Assembly: GCF_037975245.1 (NCBI RefSeq)
Contig: NC_092576.1
Span: 5,166,501 to 5,230,500, forward strand
Source of the DNA: Apostichopus japonicus
Taxonomy: Eukaryota; Echinodermata; Holothuroidea; Aspidochirotida; Stichopodidae
Direction: 5' to 3'
Length of the DNA: 64,000 bases
Shown: piece after piece, positions 1-10,230 of the stretch
Layout of the letters: every line of letters begins with the position of its first letter
How positions within the stretch are numbered: position 1 is the first letter of the stretch
Program-made: the position numbers and the translations under genes
The notes under the pieces: model-generated
Seen by the model: only the letters and a program-made list of their open reading frames with translations
The model's database searches: none
Told to the model about the DNA's origin: nothing

Positions 1-376
1 CTAACGTATGGAGTTAAGGGTTCAATCCCCTAGCCCCAAAATCGAAGGATCCCTCCTTCCCCACCATCATCTCTGAGTCTAATGCCTGTCTCTGTTCTGC
101 ACATCTGCATGTCCATCAATATGTCCTTGTATGGTGTATGTCTTTGTAGTGTTACATAGCAAGTATAACGTAAATGGGTTTGATTTATCATTATTTTTTG
201 TAATAAAAACCAACAGTAATCTCATCTGTAGATTATAGATTGGAAATCATCTTATATTATTCCACAGCAATCCGTGCCCATTCTGAATACCAGGCCTGAT
301 ATCCATTCTTTGATGATGTCCCACGTTCGAATTTATGTCAGGAGTTCAATTAAATGTGTTTTTTTTTCTTTCTCAG

Positions 377-431
377 ATGTCTACAACAAACCTTTTTGTG
401 ATCCCTGCTATCCTTTGGTGCATTTTAAGTG
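377..431 (+). CDS. Receptor A exon 1: signal peptide
   Basis: Codes for MSTTNLFVIPAILWCILS plus one base, a typical short secretory signal with a hydrophobic core. Ends G|GTAAGA (phase 1). A pyrimidine tract and CAG sit directly before the ATG, as in receptor B, so an upstream untranslated exon is likely, probably outside or at the left edge of the window. Confidence 0.75.
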
Positions 432-3400
432 GTAAGATCCAGTACCGGGTACCGGATTTATCTCGGAGACTGGGGGGGGGGGGGGGCTGCGGTGGGTTAT
501 ATATGTATGGGAGAAGGAAGATTACATGTTATCATAAAGATACAAGAAGTGAAATAAAATACCTGCACTCCAGTATTAAGACTTCCTCTGTCTGGAGAAG
601 TACTAACTCAATCACATCACATGCATACGCCCAGCATGGGAGGATGGAATTGTCAGGGATGGGTTGGGGTGAATGTGTCTGGCAAACTGATGAAAATGCA
701 ATGTGGAGGATGCTATTCTCTTTGGGGTAGGATGTCAATTGAATGGTATTTTTAAAATTGTAGTTGAATGCAAGGCAAAATTCATTACAATTTCATATGA
801 TGGTTCTATGTTCCTTAGACTTAACAATTTAAATACATTTTGGACTGGAGAATGGAACTCGGTCTAAGGGAAAAATATACTACAACTTTCATTTGATAAG
901 AAACAAGATAAACGCCTTTTTTCTTAAATTACAGGCACGGTTGTCTCGTCAGATAAGTGCCAGACTCCGCAATATCTGCAATTGGGAAAGAAAGGTATGA
1001 TATCCTGCAACTTTCCTGGTGGTTCATATGGAACATGTTGGTACAACTCGTCCAATTTGACTAGCAAAGATCGACAATTAATTTGCCAAAGAGAAGGTAT
1101 TGTATTTGGACCCGGATACGAGTCCGGAGAATACCGTGTTCAACCTGATGGATCTCTTATAATCAACAAAGTTTCCACCAAACATAATACTTCTTTCGGT
1201 GTATCGACATTGGCGACTACAGAAGATGATCCAATCGTTGAATATGTCCGTGTAGTTGTCTACGGTAAGTCGATTTCTTTGATAACAACATGCATATCTG
1301 TCGAAACATTGGAGCGAAGAGGTAGAGCACAATGCAACGTGGAATCCACAGAAAAAAAAATAAGAGGTTCAACATTTCGACTGGCGCTTGATAGAGCCCG
1401 ACGAAACACGTCATAAGCATAACTCAGGTAGATTCCTTCCATAAGTTTTAGATACGCACCTGTTCGTTAGATCTCCGAACCCTTTTCTGTACATTTCTCT
1501 AGCTCATGTACATATTTTCAACCTCAAGTTATCCTCCAATAAGAGAACAATCGAGCCAATGACCAATTTTACGCCTATTGTTTGGAGATTTCTTCTCAGA
1601 AATCGTTCGCGTTTATTACGAATAAAAGCTTGGTAAAGGATTCCTCGATGATCATCACATTCTATCATATCTCGTTATCATTTTTCAGACATTGTCTCCC
1701 TTTAGCTGACAATAAAAGAAAGCAATCCGGGGTTTATTCATTCATCAATCCATCCATTTATTCATCTACTCACTCACTCATATGTTTATAATGCAAACGA
1801 TGAAAAAAGAGACCGGGGACTGCGGTGGGTTATACAGTATATGTAAGGGAGAAGGAAGGGTTACAGGTTTACATAAAGATACAAGAAGTAAAATGAAAGA
1901 CCTGCCTTCCGGTAAGACTTCCTATATGTCTGGTGAAGTACTTACTCAATCACATCACATGCATACGCCCAGCATTGGGAGGGACGAATTGTAAGGTATG
2001 GGTTAGGGGTGGTGACCTTTGTAAATGTGGTGAATGTGTCTGGCAAACTGATGGAAATGCAATGTGGAGGATGCTATTCTGTTTGGGTAAGGATGCCAAT
2101 GGAATGGTATTTTTAAATTGTAGTTGAATGCAAGGCAAAATTCATTACAATTTCATATGATGGTTCTATGTCCCTTAGACTTAACAATTTATACATTTTG
2201 GACTGGAGAATGGAACTCGGTCTGAGAGAGAAATATACTACAACTTTCATTTGATATGAAACAAGATAAACGTCTTTTTTCTTCAATTACAGGAACGGTT
2301 GTCTCATCAGATAAGTGCCAGACTCTGCAATATCTGCAATTGGGAAAGAAAGGTATGATATCCTGCAACTTTCCTGGTGGTTTATATGGAACAGTTTGGT
2401 ACAACTCGTCCAATTTGACTAGCGAAGATCGACAACTAATTTCCAACATAGAAGGTTATGTATTTGGACCCGGATACGAGTCTGGAGAATACCGTGTTCA
2501 ACCTGATGGATCTCTTGTTATCAACAAAGTTTCCATCCAACATAATACTTATTTCGGTGTATCGACATTGGCGACTACAGAAGATGATCCAATCGTTGAA
2601 TATGTCCGTGTAGTTGTCTACGGTAAGTCGTTTTCTTTGATAACAACATGCATATCTGTCGAAAAACTGAACCGAGTTCAGAGTTTGGAACGAAGAGGTA
2701 GAGCACAATGCAACGTGGAATCCACAGAAAAAAAAAATAAGAGGTTCAACATTTCGACTGGCGCTTGATAGAGCCCGACGAAACACGTCATAAGCATAAC
2801 TCAGGTAGATTCCTTCCATAAGTTTTAGATACGCGCCTGTTCGTTAGATCTCCGAACCCTTTTCTGTACATCTCTCTAGCTCATGTAAATATTCAACCTC
2901 AAGTCATCCTCCGATAAGAGAACAATCCAGCCAATGACCAATTTTACCCCTACTATTTGGAGATTTCTTCTCAGAAATCGTTTGCGTTTATAACGAATAA
3001 AAGCTTGGTAAATCACATGCATATGCCCAGCATTGGGAGGGACTAATTGTCAGGTAAGGGTTGGGAGTGGTGACCTTTGTAAGTGTGGTGAATGTGTCTG
3101 GCAAACTGATGGAAATGCAATGTGGAGATGCTATTCTGTTTGGGTAAGGATGTCAATTGCATGGTATTGTTTTAACTGTAGTTGAATGCAAGGCAAAATT
3201 CATTACAATTTCATATGATGGTTCTATGTTCCTTAGACTTAACAATTTATACATTTTGGACTGGAGAATGGAACTTGGTCTGAGAGAAAAATATACTACA
3301 ACTTTCATTTGACATGGAACAAGGTAAATGTCTTTTTTTCTTCAATTACAGACACGGTTGTCTCATCAGATAAGTGCCAGCCTCCGCAATATCTGCAATT

Positions 3401-6400
3401 GGGAAAGAAAGGTATGATATCCTGCAACTTTCCTGGTGGTTTATATGGAACAGTTTGGTACAACTCCTCCAATTTGACTAGCGAAGATCGACAACTAATT
3501 TCCAACAGAGAAGGTTTTGTATTTGAACCCGGATACGAGTCCGGAGAATACAGTGTTCAACCTGATGGATCTCTTGTTATCAACAAAGTTTCCACCAAAC
3601 ATAATACTTATTTCGTTGTATCAACATTGGCGACTACAGAAGATGATCCAATCGTTGAATATGTCCGTGTAGTTGTCTACGGTAAGTCGTTTTCTTTGAT
3701 AACAACATGCATATCTGTCGAAAAACTGGACCGAGTTCAGAGTTTGGAAAGAAGAGGTAGAGCACAATGCAACGTGGAATCCACAGAAGAAAAAAAATAA
3801 GAGGGTCAGCATTTCGACTGGCGCTTGATAGAGACCGACGAAACTTGTCATAAGCATAACTCAGGTAAATCCCTCGCATAAGTTTTAGATACATGCCTGT
3901 TCGTTTGATCTCCGAACCCTTTTCTGTAAACTTCTCTAGCTCATGTAAATATTCAACCTCAAGTCATCCTAAGAGAACAATCCAGCCAATGACCAATTTT
4001 ACGCCTACTATTTGGAGATTTCTTCTCAGAAAGCGTTTGCGTTTATAACAAATAAAAGCTTGGTAAAGGATTCCTCGATGATCATCACATTCTCCTATCA
4101 TATCTCGTTATCATGTTTCAGACATGTCTCCCTTTAGCTGACAATAAAAGAAGTCATCGGTGTTTTTTTTTCATTCATCAATCCATCCCTTTATTCATCT
4201 ACTCACTCACTCATATGTTATAATACAAATGATGAAAAAAAGAGAAAAGTGAGACTCTGTCCGCATAAAAACCATACACAAGATCAAATATTCTCATGTG
4301 ATTTGTAGCCTACTTTAATAGAGTTGCAATGGTTCAACAGTGTAAAAAGTTACATTACTGAAATACCATTAGCACTGAAGCCACTTTCATAGTGAGTATA
4401 TATATCTAACGGTCGAACTACACTGCATCACATTAAGACCCTATAATGAAGCTACGAATAAATATAAATAACATGCAGCGTCCACTTGACAACTGGATGT
4501 CATTTGGTAATTACAGTCGTTAACATACTATTTTCAGTTAATCATCTAACTATAATATCTTTGTGAGGAACAAGCTAAAGCTTACATTTCCTGTTGAAAT
4601 ATTTAACAAAGAGTACCGACTTCCTTGCGCCCTTTAATTGTTAGTAAACCCAACACAATTAATAAAAGACCATATAAACATGCCTTATACTTTCTGGCTG
4701 GACACTATTATTGTAATACGTCTTTCTTTTCACAATTTGCAGATAAACCACTTGAACCGTACCCAACCATTGATGCTACTGGATGTTACCAGAAATCTTT
4801 ATGCTTTTTAGAATTAAACGCTGCTTCAAGTTTAAGTTGTAGTGTTTTACGAGTAGGTGCAGTATTAGATGATTTGTCATGGAAGTCAAGAACTAACACT
4901 GGGGATGAACATATCACTTCTCAGTCGAAAGCTGTAAAAATCAGTGTCAATGAATTACAATCTTACCATACTGTTGTGAATATTTCGTTACCAACCTCTC
5001 TCTCATTACGTTTATTCGTCTGTGCAGCGAGAAGCAATGTGTCTAAGGTAGGTAACAATGAATCTACGATACTGGTTGAAAGCGGGACACTGGAAGCATC
5101 TAGCGAAAATCTGCTTGTAACTCCTAATGAAAGAGTGGTTATGAACTGCGGGAAAGATGTGTTATTCTTTATATGGAAAAAAGTGGGTCAAACGGAAGAA
5201 ATTATTGCATTTGGAACTAAAAGTATGAGTGAAGTTATGATGCCTGATGGATTCACATTGCAAAATAACTCTCTGGTCATAAACACGGTTGGAAATCCTA
5301 CCTTGGGCACGTACACTTGTGTTTATAGCACTGACGGTGTTACAACGAAATTTACATCAACTGATGTAACTTTTCAGGGTAAGAACTTCCCCATAACTAT
5401 TTTATGTGCAGGTTAACCTAACCTGATCGAATACATTTGTTGTTTTGATTTGGAATTGAAGGAGAAGCGTTACAAATAAAGGGACAGAGTTTAATTAAAT
5501 CAACGTGTAAGTGATGTACTTTTACTTTTATACGGTGTATAGTTCTTGATACCGATTTGACATACCGTTGTATATCGTTCACATGCATGTTTGGGCTATT
5601 GTCAACCAATTTAACATAGCTGTGTTGATTTGTTATCTGGAGATGATGTCACTTTGTATCTGGAATTGTTGTTATTCATATTTTGACCATTTCTCTTGGC
5701 ATTTCAGAGGAGGCAGGACGAACTAGTTGGGATGTTGTTGTTGTTGTTGTGTTATTTGTGATGATTAGTTGCATCGTCGTACTTCTGATCGTGTTCTACC
5801 GCAGCCTCAGCAGCAGACGCCGCAGCAGCATCCGCCGCCGCCGACCTAAAGGTAAATTATTGATTAATCACAAATGTCAATCTTACTCCGAAGTATCTAA
5901 TATACTTCTGTTTAATTAATTCGGTTCAGGGTTTCTTTTTGCAATCAGACTGTTGTCGACGCTGACTTAGATAACTCTACATGGTGAAATCATTTTCCCG
6001 TATTATGAATCTCTACTTAATGGATTTATACTTAAAATACTTCGAAGCCATTGCAATATGTAACTTCTGAGTTTCTTCTTCAACTTTTCCTATAGCTGCA
6101 CCAATGGCTGGTCCATGTTCCCATTATTGATATGACATTGTGTTAACTCCAACGTGTACCATTGAGGGGTGGGATGGGGGTCTTCCATTGCAATAATAGG
6201 GCATCTCTCACATATGACATCCCCCGTACACGTTTGGTTAAGACTCTCCGAGATGCTCTTTATGACCTCTCAACCCTCCTTGGTATAGAATTCTTGAAAT
6301 GCATTCCGGCGATTCCTGTTCTACCATGTTTGAGGACTCATAGCCACAAACCTGGATAGCACTAACATTCTAGTGCACTTTTTGTCGTTTTTCAATTAAC

Positions 6401-9400
6401 TGTATTGGGAACGCAGTACTATATTTCATAGTTTCACTACAAATTAGAGCAGTTTGCGGTGTAGCTTTGGTGATAATAATAACAATCAGACTTAAACCAA
6501 GTAAATGTAATGATGTTAGCCAAACGGACCCATAATATGTTTAGAGATCTTGGTGAAAGCAACCTGTTATAATAACAACATTTTTCAAATTAGTTTCATC
6601 TGTTTAATTATTATGAACAAAATGTAAATACTCTACCTGTTTATGCTGATTTTTACATTTTAAATTTTGATGTAAGAAGCTACTCGTTCTCAGCTTGTAT
6701 TAGCAAGTCTCCTGTACTGCACTTGCGTATAAACTTAAGTTATTGACCCAGAATAAAATTAAATACGATTGTAAGACTGTTACTCATAAATCGACCTTGT
6801 TCTTTCATTTTAATACCTTGTGTAAGACAGATATTCTTTCGGAGGACCAAACACGATATACACACGATGGGATAGTAAAGAGGTTGATGAAAGCATCTCA
6901 AGACCAGGTGAAAAACTTTTTACAGGAATTTTCTGATTTAAATTACCTTACTTTCGATTCAGTGTGAATAAGCAATAATGAAATGATGTACTTAAGGTTC
7001 TTTTGTCAAACCATAACAGGTGGTGGAAGGATCTGAAAATATGAGACATTGAGAATAAAGGTGACCGATCCATAGATAGTTACATTCGTTATTTCATTCT
7101 ATTTTGTTTAAATTTCACATTAGCCACACTATCCACTAGGTTCATATATACATCTAACAAGTGAAAAAATTGTGAAATATGTTAACCGTTCAGTCTTGTC
7201 TTAAAAATGCATGATGTTTCGATCATTGAACAATATTTCAAACAGCGACGTCACTTATTTTTGACCTTCAGTGAGTAAAAACTCTTGTTTACTTCTCTAA
7301 AATACTTGTTTCTGTTGAAGCAAATGATATGTGAAATGTTAAAACAAAATTTCCTGCAACTAGTGTCCACTTCATTTAGAAATTTTCAAACTCTACAGAA
7401 GAACACTGCAAAGTGTATTAACACTTTGTAATATAGATACGATTTAACTGATTAATAATTAGGTAAAATAATGGACTTCGAAATCACACACGTGATGTTG
7501 AATAACTATCATGAAATATGTAAATTTGTTGCGTATTTGTGAAGAATAATTTGTAAACTTTAAATGCTTCAAGTTACGGCGATTAAGATATGAATATAAC
7601 ATAAAAATATTTTTATAGTTACTGTATTAAATGAATGAAAACGTTTTTTGTTGTTACAGAGATGAAGCATCTTTGTTTGGCTGATATTCATCTCCATTGC
7701 CAATTAGCAGTTTGCTTTCCGACCCACATCATGTTAAGGACTTACCTATCTCAACTCAGACCTATAGGCATTACTTAATTAAAAAGAATCATGAAGCAAA
7801 AAAACACACATTAAGCATCGTCATATCAATATTATCAATATAAATTAACTAAGCTAATTTGAGACAACTGTCATGTTTCAATTTTCGATTTTCATGTTAG
7901 GATTTATTTCACACGATATGACAGACACACCTATTATTGTTATATCAATTGTAAACTGTATTATTGTTAGCCAATCTTTGCAAAAACCTTGTGATCTATC
8001 CTAGTTAGTCAATGATCAAAATAACGTTGATAATGTTTTAAGGTTCCTCCTTCATGTTTGCTCAAACTTATTATGTAGTTAATTTCTTCAATAGGTTGAC
8101 ATTGAAATGGTTATACTGCGAGACAGCTTCATGTCAGTTGAAGATAACGGTGTAGCTATTAATCTTAGCTCTGGAGCAGTTTTACCTCCGATTAACACCT
8201 TGAAAAGTTTGTACTTTGAAAACGAAAAATGGCAACAATGGGACTTAACCAAATTGATAAGTATCCTACAATATGCGTGTCACAGAAGTCCACCGACTGA
8301 AATCAAGTAAGCGTTGTTATATTGAACAGTCGCCTATTATTCATATCGTCTGAGAAAGAATTACATTTATTCAATTACCTATTTGTTGGAATAATTGCTA
8401 TTAGAGTATAACTATATGTGAAGACATTTTAGCAATACGTCGAACCATCTCGTGCTTACATACAGTATGTACTGCTATAAGCGAATTGATTGATTTATCT
8501 ATCAAACAAATAAGTTGATGTGCTCCTTCATTTGCGCAGGCAGCAGTAGACGTGAAATGGAACGAAAACGATAATAAATAATTCAACCCGTATTTGCAGA
8601 CTTAACAATAAGAGTATCATAATGCACACCTTTTAGTGTATCTAATGGCAAAAAAACTGACGAATTAATACAATTTCTTCTCAAGGATTGAGAGAATTCT
8701 GCTGCCGTTTGAATTTGAGAACAAGTTGAGCACATTACAGCAGAAACCATCAGGTAAGACTGCAGTTTAATAAATTAATCTAACTATAAATTAATCTTTA
8801 CAATTAAATGTTGAGGACGTTAAATGAAGTTGTGTAAATCATTGCAACTACACGATTAATAACATCATTAAAGCAAGTATGTGTTGAGAACAGGACGCCA
8901 GTACTATAATTGAAGGGGTACTAAACGAATGTCAAGAAGACTGTTACTTGTGCTACAAATACAGAGCGCACAATTCATCTGTTGAATCGGGAATTACTAG
9001 GTTTATCAAGTATAGTCTTCAAAACGGATGTAAATGACAACACGGGCTAGTACTAAATGTTTTACACCTTCAAGTTTTCATAGATACAAGACTAAAGAAA
9101 ACACTTTTTACGGTCTCTTCCAGTTGTTTGGATTCCTGGTGTTGCAGCTGCAGGATTACAGCGTATTAATTACGACACTGGACAGTGGGAGGTATGTCCT
9201 GGTAACATATGGTATATGAAGATATCATTTTAAATAGACTTATTATTAAATATACCGTTTACATAGTAGAAGAACTAACATAGTCAAATTCATCTGGGAT
9301 ACGTCTTAATAACACCCATCAAGTTCTTGCTAAGGTCTTCTTGCATACATATCAAGGGAAGTAAGGTGTACTTATCATGTTGTTATTTGTTTATTCACAC

Positions 9401-9680
9401 AGAGTAAAACACAAGGTCCTCTAGAAAATTATATATATAATTGGCTTGTAAGTATACATAACTTAGTAAAATATATTTCAATCCAGTGCAAACAGGCATG
9501 TGAACAGTTGAAGTCAACAACACTTGGTTCCGTTCAACGACTCATATTTTTCAGGAGTGGCGCAATTACGTTTTACTTCTGGGGAGGGGGAGGAGGAGGT
9601 GGTTGCGCCACGGCTTTTCAGAGGATATATTAGACAGAACAGAAATGGCCTGGATATATCAGGATGATGTTAAGAAGTAG
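377..9680 (+). CDS. Receptor A: multi-Ig transmembrane receptor, spliced model (long-tail form)
   Basis: Spliced model joining exons 377-431, 935-1264, 2293-2622, 3352-3681, 4743-5378, 5708-5851, 6831-6907, 8095-8306, 8686-8753, 9124-9191, 9403-9447 and 9555-9680. The sum is 2421 nt, 806 aa plus stop, with no in-frame stop and every junction GT-AG. Layout: signal peptide, three V-like Ig domains, two further Ig domains with canonical Cys-Trp-Cys, one transmembrane helix, cytoplasmic tail of unknown fold. All ectodomain introns are phase 1, as is usual for Ig exon shuffling. The same exons recur in receptor B, which supports the model. Whether all three V-like exons enter one transcript or are chosen between cannot be told from DNA. 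I do not recognise an orthologue; a role in recognition or immunity is inference. Confidence 0.72.
935..1264 (+). CDS. Receptor A exon 2: V-like Ig domain copy 1
   Basis: 330 nt, phase 1-1, acceptor TTACAG and donor G|GTAAGT. Ig-like by the B-strand cysteine (MISCNF), the C-strand tryptophan (CWYNSS) and the GSLIINKV strand. The F-strand cysteine is missing; SFGVS stands at that place. This copy has two cysteines that the other copies lack (GTCWYN and LICQRE). N-glycosylation sequons NSS and NLT follow the tryptophan. Confidence 0.72.
2293..2622 (+). CDS. Receptor A exon 3: V-like Ig domain copy 2
   Basis: 330 nt, phase 1-1, nearly identical to exon 2 and exon 4. Differences cluster around the C strand and the loop after it (GTVWYN, ISNIEGYVFG) and in SIQHNTYFGVS. 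Same missing F-strand cysteine. Its flanking introns are also copies of those around exon 2, so the unit duplicated was exon plus intron. Confidence 0.72.
3352..3681 (+). CDS. Receptor A exon 4: V-like Ig domain copy 3
   Basis: 330 nt, phase 1-1. Differs from exon 3 at ten replacement codons and three silent codons by hand count. The first residue changes from G to D because the acceptor context changed (CAG|AC). YFVVS replaces the canonical Y-x-C of the F strand. Confidence 0.72.
4743..5378 (+). CDS. Receptor A exon 5: two Ig domains in one exon
   Basis: 636 nt, phase 1-1, acceptor TTTGCAG, donor CAGG|GTAAGA. First domain: SLSC, LSWKSR, LFVCAAR (Cys-Trp-Cys), C2/I-like. Second domain: VMNCG, FIWKK, GTYTCVYS with GT in the F strand, V-like and canonical. 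Several sequons (NIS, NVS, NES, NNS). It lies membrane-proximal, just before the transmembrane exon. Intron retention here would add about six residues and a stop, giving a form without an anchor. Confidence 0.8.
5708..5851 (+). CDS. Receptor A exon 6: transmembrane helix and basic juxtamembrane
   Basis: 144 nt, phase 1-1. A valine-rich run followed by FVMISCIVVLLIVFY forms one membrane helix. It is followed by a long arginine/serine stretch (RSLSSRRRSS then IRRRRPK), a strong stop-transfer signal. The helix and tail are coded by GTT and CGC/CAG runs, so both look expanded by slippage compared with receptor B, which has only YRWKG here. Confidence 0.8.
5852..8094 (+). other. Receptor A introns around small exon 7
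   Basis: Apart from the 77-nt exon at 6831-6907, this stretch shows only intron sequence alignable with receptor B. Relative to B it lacks about 1.5 kb at around 6640 (B 28197-29705), including B's glutamine-rich exon. ORFs here are short and not conserved. Confidence 0.6.
6831..6907 (+). CDS. Receptor A exon 7: short cytoplasmic exon
   Basis: 77 nt entering at phase 1 and leaving at phase 0 (CAG|GTGAAA). Codes for DILSEDQTRY, then THDGIVKRLMKASQDQ. The paralogue in B starts 15 nt further upstream relative to this exon, at an AAG that is AAT in A (6811-6813). A therefore seems to use a new in-frame CAG at 6828-6830. Charged, helical; no recognised motif. Confidence 0.55.
8095..8306 (+). CDS. 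Receptor A exon 8: main cytoplasmic exon
   Basis: 212 nt, phase 0 in and phase 2 out (AA|GTAAGC). Codes for about 70 residues beginning VDIEMVILRDSF, with WQQWDLTKLISILQYAC near the end. Looks helical and is well kept in B with conservative and non-conservative changes. I could not assign a fold; a death-fold-like adaptor domain is possible but no diagnostic motif is visible. Confidence 0.65.
8686..8753 (+). CDS. Receptor A exon 9: cytoplasmic exon
   Basis: 68 nt, phase 2 in, phase 1 out. Codes for IERILLPFEFENKLSTLQQK plus PS. Nearly unchanged in B (LERILL...KPY). Acceptor TCAAG, donor G|GTAAGA. Confidence 0.62.
9124..9191 (+). CDS. Receptor A exon 10: cytoplasmic exon
   Basis: 68 nt, phase 1 in, phase 0 out. 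Codes for VVWIPGVAAAGLQRINYDTG followed by QWE. Acceptor CTTCCAG, donor GAG|GTATGT. The counterpart in B is VEWVTGVASTGVLDLNYDTG. Confidence 0.62.
9403..9447 (+). CDS. Receptor A exon 11: tyrosine-motif micro-exon
   Basis: 45 nt, phase 0-0, SKTQGPLENYIYNWL. Contains a YxxL (YNWL), but the -2 residue is Y, so it is not a consensus ITIM. The paralogous exon in B reads SVYNML, which is a consensus ITIM. Confidence 0.6.
9555..9680 (+). CDS. Receptor A exon 12a: terminal exon, first C-terminal form
   Basis: 126 nt including TAG. Begins EWRNYVLLLGRG and is arginine-rich, then HGFSEDILDRTE and ends QDDVKK. Open and of identical length in B, which supports coding use. NYVLL gives a second YxxL four residues after the one in exon 11. 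Adjacent polypurine (GGGGAGGGGGAGGAGGAGG) is part of the exon. Confidence 0.6.
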   Translation, partial: EWRNYVLLLGRGRRRWLRHGFSEDILDRTEMAWIYQDDVKK

Positions 9681-10230
9681 AATCAATTGCCTATTTTTTC
9701 GTATTTATTAATGAAACGGCTTAAAATGTGTGTAGAATTTATTTAATAGTATATCAGTATATTATAATTAGGCCAAGTCTTCTAAAGAAACCACGAATGT
9801 AGTGTTAGAATTACCTTATGCCAAGTCGATCAGTGTATTACACTGAATATTCATCTATATAGACAGGCAATGGTGTTTTGCAGCTGTATCATGAGTAGAA
9901 GGAACGAATAAAGGGTTCTGTTATTTGGGGAAAAGTTACATTGCCTTTACATTTCCACTTCCGGTCACTGCATGTCTGGTATATTAGCTGGTATGCTTGC
10001 CTACAAATTATGCTAACTGTAGACTAAGTTAGAAATAAACAGAGGAATGGATATTTAAGAAACAGGACAATGTTTGCATTTTTAAGACAATGAGCGATTA
10101 ATTCCCATGATATTAATCGTATCACTATGGTGCAATTAAGCAGTAATTAGTTTATCATATTATGTTAAATTTGTATCTTTAACTTAGTGACAACATTAAC
10201 CTGTCGGTTGTTTCACATCTTGTCTTTCAG

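Larger units (their letters stand above)
470..4240 (+). repeat. Tandem exon-intron unit, three copies
   Basis: Three direct copies of a block holding one V-like exon: about 470-1800, 1800-3010 and 3010-4240. Exon starts are spaced 1358 and 1059 bp apart. The third copy lacks the left end of the unit and begins inside it, at a shared AATCACATGCAT stretch. Sequence after each donor (open frame for about 50 codons, then TAA/TAG) is conserved between copies. Receptor B holds one such unit. Confidence 0.85.

Noticed and set aside
982-1416. Single-exon ORFs running past the donor of the V-like exons
   Set aside because: The donor G|GTAAGT, phase and A/B conservation favour splicing; the extension is intron, although retention could occur.
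8095-9680. Assignment of the receptor A/B cytoplasmic tail as a death domain
   Set aside because: Helical and of similar size, but no diagnostic residues could be matched by eye; left unassigned.
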